A stretch of DNA of 64,000 bases from Alsobacter sp045348435 (GTDB taxonomy: Bacteria > Pseudomonadota > Alphaproteobacteria > Rhizobiales > Beijerinckiaceae), in assembly GCF_045348435.1 (NCBI RefSeq), contig NZ_CP157484.1, positions 4,216,001 to 4,280,000 on the forward strand. The letters are read 5' to 3'. Within the stretch, counting starts at the first letter, position 1. Each line of letters starts with the position of its first letter. This document shows, in pieces, positions 38,474 to 47,771 of the stretch. The translations under genes were made by a program, and so were the position numbers. The notes beneath the pieces are model-generated. The model saw only the letters and a list, made by a program, of their open reading frames with translations. It searched no databases and had not been told where the DNA came from.

Positions 38474-40072
38474 TCAGACGCCGGCCGAGCCGCCGTCCGA
38501 CCGGGGATCGTGAACGGCGCTGACGGCGCCGTTGCGCGGGTCGCGGACCAGCATGCCGGCGTGGCCGAGCGTGTCGGAATAGCCGTCGGCCAGCACCTCC
38601 ACCTCGTGCCCGGCCTTCTCCAGGGCGCGGATGAGGGAGGGATCGAACCGGTTCTCCAGCTTCAGCGACGTGGAGGCGGAGCCCCAGGTCTTGCCGAGCA
38701 GCCAGCGCGGCGCATCGACGGCCGCGGCCGGATCCATGCCGAATTGCGCGTAGCGCGAGAAGATCGCCGCCTGGAACTGCGGCTGCCCGTCGCCGCCCAT
38801 CGACCCATAGGACATCACGCGGCCGTCCTCCAGCACCGCCAGGGCCGGGTTGAGAGTGTGGAAGGGCTTGCGGCCAGGCTCCAGCGGGTTGACGGCGTTC
38901 GGATTGAGCGAGAACGAGATCCCGCGGTTCTGCCACAACATGCCGGTGGTCGGCAGCACGCAGCCCGAGCCGTACTCCCAATAGGTCGACTGGATGTAGG
39001 ACACCGCCATGCCCTTGGCGTCGATCGCGCCCATCCACACCGTGTCGCCCTCGCCCCAGGCGAGCGGGAACTGCGCCGCCTGGGTCATCGAGATCGCCTG
39101 CGCCTCGCCGTCCAGGAACGCCGCCGACAGATAGTCGGCGGGCTCGTAGAGGAGGCGGGCCGGGTCGGTCACGACCGCGTCGCGCACCCGGAAGGCGCGC
39201 TTGGTCGCCTCCACCATCCCGTGCAGATGCTCGAAGCCCTCGCCGCGGGAGACGCCCAGCCGCGAGAACAGCGCCAGGATGATCAGCGAGGCCAGCCCCT
39301 GGGTGGGCGGCGGGAAATTGTAGAGCTGCGCGCCCGGGATCGCGACCGCGAGCGGCTCGACCATCCTGGCCCGGTAGCGCTCCAGGTCGGCCCGCGTCAC
39401 CGGCGCGCCGATCCGCTCCAGGTCCGCCGCGATCTCGCGGCCGACATCGCCGCGGTAGAAGTCGTCCAGCCCGGCGTTTCCGAGCTGGTCCAGCGTCGCA
39501 GCCAGGGCCGGCATCGTCCGGATCGCGCCGGCTTTCGGCAGATTGCCGTCCTGGTCGAGGAAGAGCTTGGCGAAGCCCGGCGCCTGCTTCAGCTCGGCGA
39601 ACAGGTTGGGGACGCCGCGGGCCTCCGACGCCGTGACCGCGCAGCCGTCGCGGGCGTAGCCGATGGCGGCCTCCAGCAGCGTCTTCAGCGGCAGCCGCCC
39701 GCCGATCGCCTGCGAGAGCTCGTTCGCCAGCGCCCAGCCGCCGACCGCGCCCGCCACCGTGACGGCGGCGTCCGGCCCGCGCGACGGGATCGCGTCGCAC
39801 TCCTTGTCGCGATAGCGCTTGATGGTGGCGAGGCTGCCCGCCGGGCCGCAGGCCTCGATGGCCCGCATGCGGCCGGACGGCTCGCGGATGAGCCAAAAGC
39901 CGTCGCCGCCGACCGCGTTCATGTGCGGGTAGACCACCGCGATCACGGCCGCCATGGCGATCATGGCCTCAATGGCGTTCCCGCCTTCGGCCAGCGTCTC
40001 CCGGCCCGCCTGCGCGGCGAGGCGGTGAGGGGCCGCGGCGGCGGCTTTCGAGAAGACCGGCGTGTCGGACAT
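38474..40072 (-). CDS. ggt: Gamma-glutamyltransferase family protein
   Basis: 532 residues. N-terminal nucleophile hydrolase: PHRLAAQAGRETLAEGGNAIEA opening, VGGDGFWLI, and the self-cleavage site in EGDTVWMGAIDAKGMAVSYIQS, where Thr of GDTVW would become the small-subunit N-terminus. C-terminal GSMGGDGQPQFQ is conserved. No signal peptide, so it resembles the cytosolic YwrD/cephalosporin-acylase-like branch of the family more than secreted glutathione-degrading Ggt. Operon with the amidase downstream. Confidence 0.88.
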   Translation of the reverse strand: MSDTPVFSKAAAAAPHRLAAQAGRETLAEGGNAIEAMIAMAAVIAVVYPHMNAVGGDGFWLIREPSGRMRAIEACGPAGSLATIKRYRDKECDAIPSRGPDAAVTVAGAVGGWALANELSQAIGGRLPLKTLLEAAIGYARDGCAVTASEARGVPNLFAELKQAPGFAKLFLDQDGNLPKAGAIRTMPALAATLDQLGNAGLDDFYRGDVGREIAADLERIGAPVTRADLERYRARMVEPLAVAIPGAQLYNFPPPTQGLASLIILALFSRLGVSRGEGFEHLHGMVEATKRAFRVRDAVVTDPARLLYEPADYLSAAFLDGEAQAISMTQAAQFPLAWGEGDTVWMGAIDAKGMAVSYIQSTYWEYGSGCVLPTTGMLWQNRGISFSLNPNAVNPLEPGRKPFHTLNPALAVLEDGRVMSYGSMGGDGQPQFQAAIFSRYAQFGMDPAAAVDAPRWLLGKTWGSASTSLKLENRFDPSLIRALEKAGHEVEVLADGYSDTLGHAGMLVRDPRNGAVSAVHDPRSDGGSAGV

Positions 40073-40189
40073 GATCGGTTCTAGGCTCTGCGGAACGGGA
40101 AAGGCCGGCGGGCGCCGGCGACGCGCATCCTTGCACGCGGCCCTGCGCCGATATAGTCCATGGGCGTCAGAACGACGAGGGAGAGACGC

Positions 40190-40426
40190 GTGGCCGCGAC
40201 CGGCAGCTTGAACCGCAAGAACCTGCTCACGATCGTGAGCGTCGGCATCCTGGTCGGGACCGAACTCGTGGGACTTGCGCTGGCGGCGGGCTGGGCTCTG
40301 GCCGGCATCTTCCAGCTCGGGACGGCGTATGAATACGCCTTCATGGCGATCTTCGGCGCGATGGGCCTGTACGGGCTGTTCCGCTTCATGCAGCGCGCCG
40401 TCAAGGTCGAGCCGATCCGGAACTGA
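40190..40426 (+). CDS. Small two-helix membrane protein
   Basis: 78 residues from GTG 40190, which has GGGAGAG close upstream; ATG 40160 would add ten basic residues. Two hydrophobic helices: LLTIVSVGILVGTELVGLALAAGW and YAFMAIFGAMGLYGLFRFM. Ends VKVEPIRN, overlapping the tail of the convergent DUF1850 gene. Function unknown. Confidence 0.55.
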   Translation: MAATGSLNRKNLLTIVSVGILVGTELVGLALAAGWALAGIFQLGTAYEYAFMAIFGAMGLYGLFRFMQRAVKVEPIRN

Positions 40427-40808
40427 CCGGCTCCGCCGGGCAGGCGCGCAGCGTCACCGGGTCCGCTTCGGCCGGAACCAACTCGTCCATGGGGCGGCAT
40501 CGGCCGTCGACGCACAGGCGCCAGTCCGCCGTGAAGCCCGAGCGCCTGAGCACGAGCTCCGGCAGCGCCGGCACGCGCGGGGCCCAGCGCCAGACTCCGC
40601 CTTCCAGCCTGGCCTCGGGCGGCGGCTCCATCCCGGCCCCGCTGCCCTTCACCCGGGCCTGCTCCAGCACGAGGCCCGCCGCGGTGACGCGCCAGTCCTC
40701 CTCCCACGGGATCTTCTCGATGGAGTGCGTCCAGGCCAGCGTGAACGCCGCCGCGCCGGCGAGCTTCGCCACGAGCGCGCCGGCGGCGTAGACGCACAGG
40801 CCCGGCAC
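40401..40808 (-). CDS. DUF1850 protein of a TAXI-TRAP transporter
   Basis: 135 residues. FTLAWTHSIEKIPWEEDWRV and a GSGAGM motif identify DUF1850, whose genes sit regularly next to TAXI-type TRAP transporters. A short hydrophobic N-terminus (YAAGALVAKLAGAAAF) probably anchors it. Starts two bases after the stop of the permease gene, so the two are coupled. Confidence 0.85.
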   Translation of the reverse strand: MPGLCVYAAGALVAKLAGAAAFTLAWTHSIEKIPWEEDWRVTAAGLVLEQARVKGSGAGMEPPPEARLEGGVWRWAPRVPALPELVLRRSGFTADWRLCVDGRCRPMDELVPAEADPVTLRACPAEPVSSGSARP

Positions 40809-40809
40809 C

Positions 40810-42918
40810 TCAGGCCCGCGCCGGCGCGCGTCTCGCCCGGGCGACGTTGAGCGCCGTCACGACCGCCGCGAGGACGAGGCCGGACGTGTCGCTCCACGGG
40901 AAGTCGCCGATGATCAGCGCGGCCGCGACGCCCGCCAGCGCCCGCTCCGCGAGCGTGGTCCTGACCGCCAGATAGCCGATGGCCGCCACGCCGGACATGC
41001 CGATCACCACCAGCGCCTTGGCGAACACCAGCACGACCTCCACCCAGTAGCCGTACTGGGCCGCGATCGCGCCCCCGGACTGGAGCATCAGCGACGGCTC
41101 GTAGACGGACATGAACGGGATGAGGAAGCCCGCCAGGGCGATGCGGGTGGCCTGCCAGCCGATGGCGTCGGGCGACGCCTTGGCGATGGGCGCCGCGGCC
41201 AGCGCCGCCAGCGCCACCGGCGGCGTCAGGTCGGCGATGATGCCGTAGTAGAACACGAACATGTGGCTGACGATCAGCGGCACGCCGAGCTTGAGCAGCG
41301 CGGGCGCGGCCAGCGACGCCGTGATGATGTAGGTCGGGATGGTGGGCAGCCCCGTCCCGAGCACGATCGACGTCACCATCACCAGGAGCAGGCACAGGAA
41401 CACCGAGTTCTCGCCGAAGCCCACGATGTAGCCGCCCAGGATGGTGGCCGCGCCGGTGAGCGTCATCGTGCCGATGACGGTGCCCACGATGGCGCAGGCG
41501 AGGCCGACCGGCAGGGCCTGGCGGGCGCCGTCCGCCAGCGCGTCTCGGCACATGACGAGCGTCTCGCGCCCTCCCCGGCTGAACAGGTTGGCGGCGATCA
41601 GCACCGCGACCAGCGTCAGCACGATGCCGATGCCGAGCCACAGGAACGAGGCCGCCGTCAGGCCGACCACGATCCAGAACGCCACCCGAAAGGCCTGGGC
41701 CGACAGGCCGAGCGCGATCGCGCCGCCCAGGATCATCACGACGGTCAGCGCCAGCCCGACGGATCCGGCGAACAGCGGCGTGAAGCCGTGCATCAGGAGG
41801 TAGATGAGGACGCCGAGCGGCAGCACGAGGTGCCACTGGCGCCTGAGGGCGGCGAGCGGGCTCGGCAGCTCCGACCGCGGCACGCCGTGCAGCCCTTCCT
41901 TGCCGGCCTCCAGGTGCACCATCCAGAACGCCGACGCGAAATACAGGATCGCCGGGATGATCGCCGCCTTGACGATCTCGGCGTAGGGCACGCCGATGTT
42001 CTCGGCCATGATGAACGCCACCGCGCCCATCACGGGCGGCATGATCTGGCCGCCCATCGAGGCGGTCGCCTCGACGCCCCCCGCGAAGGAGGCCTTGTAG
42101 CCGAAGCGCTTCATCAGCGGGATGGTGAACTGGCCGACCGTGACCACATTGGCCACGCCCGAGCCCGAGATGGTGCCCATGAAGGCGGAGGACACGACCG
42201 CCACCTTGGCCGCGCCGCCCCGGGTCGAGCCGACGAGGCCCAGCGACACGTCGTTGAAGAACTGGATCATGCCGGCCCGCTCCAGGAACGCGCCGAACAG
42301 GATGAAGAGATAGATATAGGTCGCCGAGACGCCGGTCGGGGTCGAGTAGATCCCTTCCGTGCCGAACGCGAACTGTTCGACCACCTGCTCGAGGCTGAAG
42401 CCGCGGTGGTCCAGCGGGGCCGGCAGATAGTCCCCGAACAGCGCATAGGCCACGAAGGCCAGGCAGATGAGCGGCAGCGCCGCGCCCATCAGGAACCAGG
42501 CCGCGCCGAACAGGATCACCAGCCCGGTCAGGCCGACGACCATGTCGAGTTGGGTGAGCTCGCCCGCCCGATTCACGAGGTCGAGATAGAAGATCCAGTG
42601 ATAGAGCCCCACCCCGAAGCCGACGAGCCCGACCAGCCAGGCGAGCATGCGCCACAGGCCCGGAGGCGCCTTGTGGTTGGCGACCAGCGCGCAGGCGACC
42701 AGCACCAGAAACCCGACATGGACGGTCCGCAGCACCTGCGTGGGCAGGATGGCGTAGATGGAGGTGGCGATCTGGAACACCGAGAAGGCCAGCGCGATGG
42801 CGAACAGCGCCTTGGCGGGCCACCCCACGCCCCAGCCGGGCGGCAGCCCGTGCTCGATCTCCATCTCGGTGAGGGAGGTTGAGGGCATGGAGTCGGCGCG
42901 CAGAGAAGCGTCGGTCAT
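40810..42918 (-). CDS. TRAP transporter fused 4TM/12TM permease
   Basis: 702 residues, the usual length of the fused small and large TRAP membrane subunits. Multiple hydrophobic helices; typical TRAP-large motifs PPVMGAVAFIMAE, SGSGVANVVTVGQFTIPLM and LGTGLPTIPTYIITASLAAP, and LGVPLIVSHMFVFYYGI. Drives secondary, ion-gradient-powered uptake of a small carboxylate or amide-type solute. Its solute receptor is the TAXI protein 81 bases upstream. Confidence 0.94.
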   Translation of the reverse strand: MTDASLRADSMPSTSLTEMEIEHGLPPGWGVGWPAKALFAIALAFSVFQIATSIYAILPTQVLRTVHVGFLVLVACALVANHKAPPGLWRMLAWLVGLVGFGVGLYHWIFYLDLVNRAGELTQLDMVVGLTGLVILFGAAWFLMGAALPLICLAFVAYALFGDYLPAPLDHRGFSLEQVVEQFAFGTEGIYSTPTGVSATYIYLFILFGAFLERAGMIQFFNDVSLGLVGSTRGGAAKVAVVSSAFMGTISGSGVANVVTVGQFTIPLMKRFGYKASFAGGVEATASMGGQIMPPVMGAVAFIMAENIGVPYAEIVKAAIIPAILYFASAFWMVHLEAGKEGLHGVPRSELPSPLAALRRQWHLVLPLGVLIYLLMHGFTPLFAGSVGLALTVVMILGGAIALGLSAQAFRVAFWIVVGLTAASFLWLGIGIVLTLVAVLIAANLFSRGGRETLVMCRDALADGARQALPVGLACAIVGTVIGTMTLTGAATILGGYIVGFGENSVFLCLLLVMVTSIVLGTGLPTIPTYIITASLAAPALLKLGVPLIVSHMFVFYYGIIADLTPPVALAALAAAPIAKASPDAIGWQATRIALAGFLIPFMSVYEPSLMLQSGGAIAAQYGYWVEVVLVFAKALVVIGMSGVAAIGYLAVRTTLAERALAGVAAALIIGDFPWSDTSGLVLAAVVTALNVARARRAPARA

Positions 42919-42999
42919 CAGGCTGGCGTCCCGGGCAGGTATGGGCCGCGGCGGCGCGCCGCGGCAGGCTTCGTCGGAGGCGGGGGGGGTCGGGCTGGC

Positions 43000-43950
43000 C
43001 TACTTGGCCACGCCCTTCTCCTTGAAGAAGCGCTCGGCGCCCGGATGCAGCGGGATGGGCATGCCCTGCAGGGCGTTCTGGAGCGAGATCTCCTTGCCGG
43101 CGCTGTGGGCGGAGGCCAGCTCGGGCAGGCGATCATACATCGCCTTCGTCATGGCGTAGACCTCGTCGTCCTTCAGGTCGGAGCGCGTCACCAGGTAATT
43201 GATGACGGCGGCGGCCTGCACGTCCTTGTCCTGGCCCGTATAGGTGTTGGCCGGGATGGTCGCCTTGACGTAGGGCGCGCCGACCTTGTCGACGATCGCG
43301 GCCGGGATCTCGACCACGATGATGTCGACCGACGAGGCGAGGTCGCGGATGGCCGCCACGCCGAGGCCGGCCGACTGCAGCGTCGCGTCGAGCTGGCGGT
43401 TCTTCATCAGGTCGACGGATTCGGCGAAGGGCAGGTACTCCACCTTGCCCAGGTCCTTGTAGGTGATGCCGGCGCCGTTCAGGATGGCGCGGGCGTTCAG
43501 CTCCGTGCCGGACTTCGGCGCGCCCACCGAGAGGCGCTTGCCCTTCAGGTCCGCCAGCGTCTTGATGCCGCTCTCCTTGGACGCCACCACCTGGATGTAG
43601 TTGGGGTAGATGGCCGAGACGCCGCGCAGCTTGGTGAGCTTGGCCTTGAACCCAGCTTCCTCGTTGCCCTCCCACGCGAAGGCGAGGCTGTCGCCGAGCG
43701 TGAAGGCGATCTCGCCCTTGCCCTGCTGGAGCAGGTTGAGGTTTTCGACCGACGCCTTGGTGGCCTGGACCGAGGGGCGCGCGCCCGGGATGGCCTCGCC
43801 ATAGAGCTTCGCCAGCGCCACTCCCATCGGGTAGTAGACGCCGGAGGTGCCGCCCGTCAGCACGTTGATGAAGTCTGCGGCTGAGGCCGGCGCATGGGCG
43901 GCCAGACCGAAGGCGGCGGCGCACGCCACGCGAGCGATGCTTCTGATCAC
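43000..43950 (-). CDS. TAXI-type TRAP solute-binding protein
   Basis: 316 residues from GTG 43950, which has GGGAGAGAAAC before it. Signal peptide (VACAAAFGLAAHAPASAA), then FINVLTGGTSGVYYPMGVALAKLY, the TAXI-family opening, and GAPKSGTELNARAILNGAG. Periplasmic receptor of the fused permease downstream. Ligand unknown; family members bind glutamate and other carboxylates. The nearby amidase and gamma-glutamyltransferase make an amide- or gamma-glutamyl-related solute possible. Confidence 0.93.
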   Translation of the reverse strand: MIRSIARVACAAAFGLAAHAPASAADFINVLTGGTSGVYYPMGVALAKLYGEAIPGARPSVQATKASVENLNLLQQGKGEIAFTLGDSLAFAWEGNEEAGFKAKLTKLRGVSAIYPNYIQVVASKESGIKTLADLKGKRLSVGAPKSGTELNARAILNGAGITYKDLGKVEYLPFAESVDLMKNRQLDATLQSAGLGVAAIRDLASSVDIIVVEIPAAIVDKVGAPYVKATIPANTYTGQDKDVQAAAVINYLVTRSDLKDDEVYAMTKAMYDRLPELASAHSAGKEISLQNALQGMPIPLHPGAERFFKEKGVAK

Positions 43951-44232
43951 GTTTCTCTCCCTGGGGTTGGGGATCGCGGTTCGCCCGCGAATGGTTTTGC
44001 AAAGCCGGCCTTGCGGCCCAAGATGGCCGCACAGTGCCCCAAAGCGTCGCCAAAAGACAAGCTTTTGCAAGGACGCCGTCCGAACCGGCCCGTTTTGGCG
44101 CGCTCGCGCCCGTCGCCGCGGCCGCGTCGCGGCTTTCCCGCGCGGGTCGGCGACATCGCGCCATCGATTTCGCTGGTGAAGGTCGCGCCGGACCGTTGCG
44201 GTTTCGATCCTCTCGCCCAATATGGCCCCGTC

Positions 44233-45813
44233 ATGAGCCTCGATCGCCGCACCTTCCTCCAGTTGTCCGCCGCCGTCCAAGCCGCCGCCGCCCTGGGCGT
44301 CGGGCCGGCCCAGGCCCAGAAGGCCGATGGACTGACCTTCGGCCCCGCCGAGCCCTTCAGCTTCGAGGGGCTGAAGCGCCACGCCAAGGAGCTCGCCGGC
44401 AAGCCCTATGAGAGCCCGCCGCGGCCCAACCCCGACATCGTCCGCCAGATCGACTACGACGCCCACGGCAAGCTTCGCTACAAGCTGGAGAACGCGCTCT
44501 GGGGCGAAGGCGGCAGCGTCTTCCCGATCAGCTTCCAGCATGTCGGGCTGTATTTCCAGAAGACCGTGCGGATGCACCTCATCGAGAAGGGAGCGTCGCG
44601 CGAGATCCAGTACAACCCCAACCTGTTCATGGGCGGCCCGGACCATGTCGCCCGCAAGCTGCCGCCCGAGCCCTCCGCCTTCGCCGGCTTCTGGGTGCAC
44701 GAGAGCCGCAACTCCCCGGCCTGGAAGAAGGCCGAGCCCTGGGCCACCTTCCTGGGCGCGTCCTATTTCCGCGCCGTCGGCGAGCTCGGCCAGGTCGGCC
44801 TCTCGGCCCGCGGGCTGGCGCTCGGCCCCGGCACGGCGAGCCCGGAGGAGTTCCCCGACTTCGTCTCCTTCTGGTTCGAGCCGGCCCTGACCGAGAAGGA
44901 CCCGCTGATCGTCAACGCCCTGATGGACAGCCCGAGCCTGACCGGCGCCTACCGCTTCGCGCTGTCGCGCGGCAAGGGCGTGGTGATGGAGATCGACGCC
45001 AACATCAACCTGCGCAAGCCGGTCGAGCGCATGGGCGTGGCCCCGCTCACGTCGATGTACTGGTTCTCCGAGACCGTGAAGCCCACCGCCGCGGACTGGC
45101 GCCCGGAGATCCACGACTCCGACGGCCTGGCGATGTGGAACGGCAAGGGCGAGCACATCTGGCGGCCGCTCAACAACCCCTCCCGCATCATGGTCTCCAG
45201 CTTCGTGGACCAGTCCCCCCGCGGCTTCGGGCTGTGCCAGCGCGACCGCAATTTCGAGAACTACCAGGACGGCGTGCGCTACCAGCTGCGCCCGACCGCC
45301 TGGGTGGAGCCCCTGGGCGACTGGGGCGACGGCGCGATCCAGCTTACCGAGATCCCGACCGACGACGAGATCCACGACAACATCGTGGCCATGTGGGTGC
45401 CGCGCGACCCCACGGCCGCGGGCAAGAGCTACGACCTGCGCTACCGGCTGCACTGGCTGGCCGACGAGCCCTATCCGTCGCCCCTGGCCCGCTGCATGGC
45501 GACCCGCATGGGCAATGGGGGCCAGCCCGGCCAGCCGCGGCCCAAGGGCGTGCGCAAGTTCATGGTCGAGTTCAAGGGCGACGTGCTGTCCAAGATGCCC
45601 TTCGGCGTGAAGCCCGAGCCCGTGCTGTGGGCCTCCCGCGGGACGTTCTCCTACATCTACACCGAGGCGGTGCCGAACGAGATCCCCGGCCACTGGCGCG
45701 CCCAGTTCGACTTCACGGTCGACGGCAAGGACCCGGTGGAGATGCGCCTCTATCTCAAGCACGGCGACGAGGTGCTGAGCGAGACCTGGCTCTACCAGTA
45801 CCACCCGTTCTGA
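44233..45813 (+). CDS. opgD: Glucan biosynthesis protein OpgD/MdoG family
   Basis: 526 residues. Tat signal (SLDRRTFLQLSAAVQAAAALG) which is typical of OpgD rather than Sec-exported OpgG. MdoG domain covers the rest: FGPAEPFSFEGLKRHAKELAG, YDAHGKLRYK, LFMGGPDHVARKLP, FWFEPALTEKDPL and RPTAWVEPLGDWGDG. Acts in the periplasm in building the backbone of osmoregulated glucans. No opgH neighbour in the window. The open frame extends upstream of ATG 44233 but lacks signal-peptide character. Confidence 0.92.
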   Translation: MSLDRRTFLQLSAAVQAAAALGVGPAQAQKADGLTFGPAEPFSFEGLKRHAKELAGKPYESPPRPNPDIVRQIDYDAHGKLRYKLENALWGEGGSVFPISFQHVGLYFQKTVRMHLIEKGASREIQYNPNLFMGGPDHVARKLPPEPSAFAGFWVHESRNSPAWKKAEPWATFLGASYFRAVGELGQVGLSARGLALGPGTASPEEFPDFVSFWFEPALTEKDPLIVNALMDSPSLTGAYRFALSRGKGVVMEIDANINLRKPVERMGVAPLTSMYWFSETVKPTAADWRPEIHDSDGLAMWNGKGEHIWRPLNNPSRIMVSSFVDQSPRGFGLCQRDRNFENYQDGVRYQLRPTAWVEPLGDWGDGAIQLTEIPTDDEIHDNIVAMWVPRDPTAAGKSYDLRYRLHWLADEPYPSPLARCMATRMGNGGQPGQPRPKGVRKFMVEFKGDVLSKMPFGVKPEPVLWASRGTFSYIYTEAVPNEIPGHWRAQFDFTVDGKDPVEMRLYLKHGDEVLSETWLYQYHPF

Positions 45814-45861
45814 GGCGAGGCGGGCCCTCCCGCCTCCCGGGCTGGGGAAAGCCCCAAGGCT

Positions 45862-45882
45862 GAATGTTACAACATAACATTC
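45862..45882. promoter_or_regulatory. Zur box upstream of the zinc operon
   Basis: Perfect palindrome GAATGTTA-N5-TAACATTC, very close to the Zur consensus GAAATGTTATA-N-TATAACATTTC. It lies 240 bases before znuC. A degenerate half (GAATGTGATGTTGTAAAAT) follows at about 45895-45913 and may be a second site. Confidence 0.85.
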
Positions 45883-45958
45883 GGCTTGCGCCCGGAATGT
45901 GATGTTGTAAAATCCGGTCGCCGCGGCCCAAGGCTGCGCCCGCCTGGAGTTCCTGCTC

Positions 45959-46090
45959 GTGCAGCACGCCCACCGCCATCCCGCGTCCCCGCCCTTCTCG
46001 CTGCTGCGGCTCTCCGCGGCGCAGCGCCTGGCCGGCGTCGGCGCGATCCTGGTCGCGCTGTGGGCGATGGTCGCCTGGGCCCTGGCCTGA
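45959..46090 (+). CDS. 43-residue membrane mini-protein at the head of the znu operon
   Basis: GTG start with GGAG nine bases upstream. The product begins QHAHRHPAS (three His, likely metal-binding), then an amphipathic stretch FSLLRLSAAQRL and one hydrophobic helix AGVGAILVALWAMVAWALA. It stops 13 bases before znuC and is downstream of the Zur box. A small His-containing helix in a zinc operon could be an accessory of the transporter; this is inference. Confidence 0.55.
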   Translation: MQHAHRHPASPPFSLLRLSAAQRLAGVGAILVALWAMVAWALA

Positions 46091-46103
46091 AGGGACCCGC
46101 CGC

Positions 46104-46838
46104 ATGAGCGCCATCCGCTTCCACGACGTCACGCTCGGCTATGAGCGTCATCCGGTCGTGCATCATCTACGCGGCGAGGCGCCGGCCGGCAGCCTGCTCG
46201 CCGTCGTGGGCCCGAACGGGGCCGGCAAGTCAACCCTGCTGAAGGGGATCGCCGGCGCCTTGAAGCCCCTCGGCGGCTCCATCGCGTTCGATAAGCCCGG
46301 CGTCCGGGTGGCCTATCTCCCGCAGGCCGCCGACATCGACCGCGCCTTTCCGATCCATGTCTACGACCTCGTCGCCATGGGCCTGTGGCGGCGCAGCGGC
46401 GTGCTGGGCGGCGTCGGGCGGCGCGACCGCGACGCCATCGAGACGGCCATCGCGGCGGTCGGCCTGACCGGCTTCGAGGACCGGTCCATCGGGTCGCTCT
46501 CGGGCGGCCAGATGCAGCGCGCGCTCTTCGCCCGCCTGCTGCTGCAGGACGCCGGCGTGATCCTGCTGGACGAGCCGCTCACCGCCATCGACGCCAAGAC
46601 CAGCGCCGACCTCCTCGACCTGGTGCGCCGCTGGCACGCCGAGGAGCGCACCGTCATCGCCGTCCTGCACGATTTCGACGTGGTCCGGTCGGTGTTCCCG
46701 CAGACCCTGCTGGTCGCCCGGGAAGCCGTCGCATGGGGCCGCACCGACGAGGTGATGACCCCCGAGAACCTCCTGAAGGCGCGCCGGATGGTGGAGGCCC
46801 CAGACCCATTCGCGGCGGCCTGCAACCGCGCCGCCTGA
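46104..46838 (+). CDS. znuC: Zinc ABC transporter ATP-binding protein
   Basis: 244 residues. Walker A VGPNGAGKST (35-44), signature LSGGQMQRALFARL, Walker B VILLDEPLTAID, switch His in AVLHDFDVV. Closest to the metal-type (cluster 9) ATPases. Drives Zn2+ (or Mn2+) import with ZnuB and ZnuA encoded downstream. Zur box upstream. Confidence 0.92.
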   Translation: MSAIRFHDVTLGYERHPVVHHLRGEAPAGSLLAVVGPNGAGKSTLLKGIAGALKPLGGSIAFDKPGVRVAYLPQAADIDRAFPIHVYDLVAMGLWRRSGVLGGVGRRDRDAIETAIAAVGLTGFEDRSIGSLSGGQMQRALFARLLLQDAGVILLDEPLTAIDAKTSADLLDLVRRWHAEERTVIAVLHDFDVVRSVFPQTLLVAREAVAWGRTDEVMTPENLLKARRMVEAPDPFAAACNRAA

Positions 46839-46901
46839 GGCGATCCCCAGGACCCAGGCCGACGACGCCCCGCGGCGGCGAGCCCGAGGGAGGAGAAGCC
46901 C

Positions 46902-47771
46902 TTGCTGTACGACGCCATCGTGGCCCCCTTCGTCGAGTTCGAGTTCATGCGGCGCGGCCTCGTCGGCGCGCTGGCGCTGTCGCTTGGCGCGGGGCCGCTG
47001 GGCGTCTTCCTGATGCTGCGGCGCATGAGCCTGGTCGGAGACGCGATGGCGCACGCCATCCTGCCCGGCGCCGCCGTGGCCTATCTGCTCACGGGCCTTT
47101 CGCTGGGCTGGATGACGGTGGGCGGGCTCGGCGCCGGCCTCGCGGTCGCGCTCCTGGCCGGCGCGGTGGCGCGCACGACGGCGCTCACCGAAGACGCCTC
47201 TCTGGCCGCCTTCTACCTGCTCTCGCTGGCGCTCGGCGTCACCCTGGTGTCGGTCCGGGGATCGAGCATCGACCTCCTGCACGTGCTGTTCGGCAGCGTG
47301 CTGGCGCTGGACGACGCCACCCTGCTGCTGCTCGCCTCGATTTCGTCCGTCACCCTCGTGGCCCTGGCGCTGCTCTATCGCCCGCTCGTGCTGGAGAGCG
47401 TCGATCCCGGGTTCCTGAGATCCGTGAGCCGCATGGGCGGCCCCACCCACCTCGCCTTCCTGGCCCTGGTGGTGCTGAACCTCGTGGCGGGCTTCCACGC
47501 GCTCGGGACCCTGCTGGCGGTGGGGATCATGATGCTGCCCGCGATCTCGGCCCGTTTCTGGACCCGCGACGTGACCGGCCTGATCGCCCTGGCGACCGCG
47601 CTGGGGATCGCATCGAGCGTCATCGGGCTGCTGGTCTCCTACCATGTCGGCCTGCCGAGCGGCCCGACCATGATCCTGACGGCGGGCGGCTTCTACGTGG
47701 CCTCGCTGCTCTTCGGCACGCAGCGCGGCTGGCTGCTGCGCCTGGTCCCCCGCCGCCATCTCGAAGCCTGA
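46902..47771 (+). CDS. znuB: Zinc ABC transporter permease
   Basis: 289 residues from TTG 46902, preceded by GGGAGGAGAAG. About eight membrane helices, with the family motifs LRRMSLVGDAMAHAILPG and FHALGTLLAVGIMMLPAISARF. Stop overlaps the start of znuA (TGATG), so the two are coupled. Confidence 0.92.
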   Translation: MLYDAIVAPFVEFEFMRRGLVGALALSLGAGPLGVFLMLRRMSLVGDAMAHAILPGAAVAYLLTGLSLGWMTVGGLGAGLAVALLAGAVARTTALTEDASLAAFYLLSLALGVTLVSVRGSSIDLLHVLFGSVLALDDATLLLLASISSVTLVALALLYRPLVLESVDPGFLRSVSRMGGPTHLAFLALVVLNLVAGFHALGTLLAVGIMMLPAISARFWTRDVTGLIALATALGIASSVIGLLVSYHVGLPSGPTMILTAGGFYVASLLFGTQRGWLLRLVPRRHLEA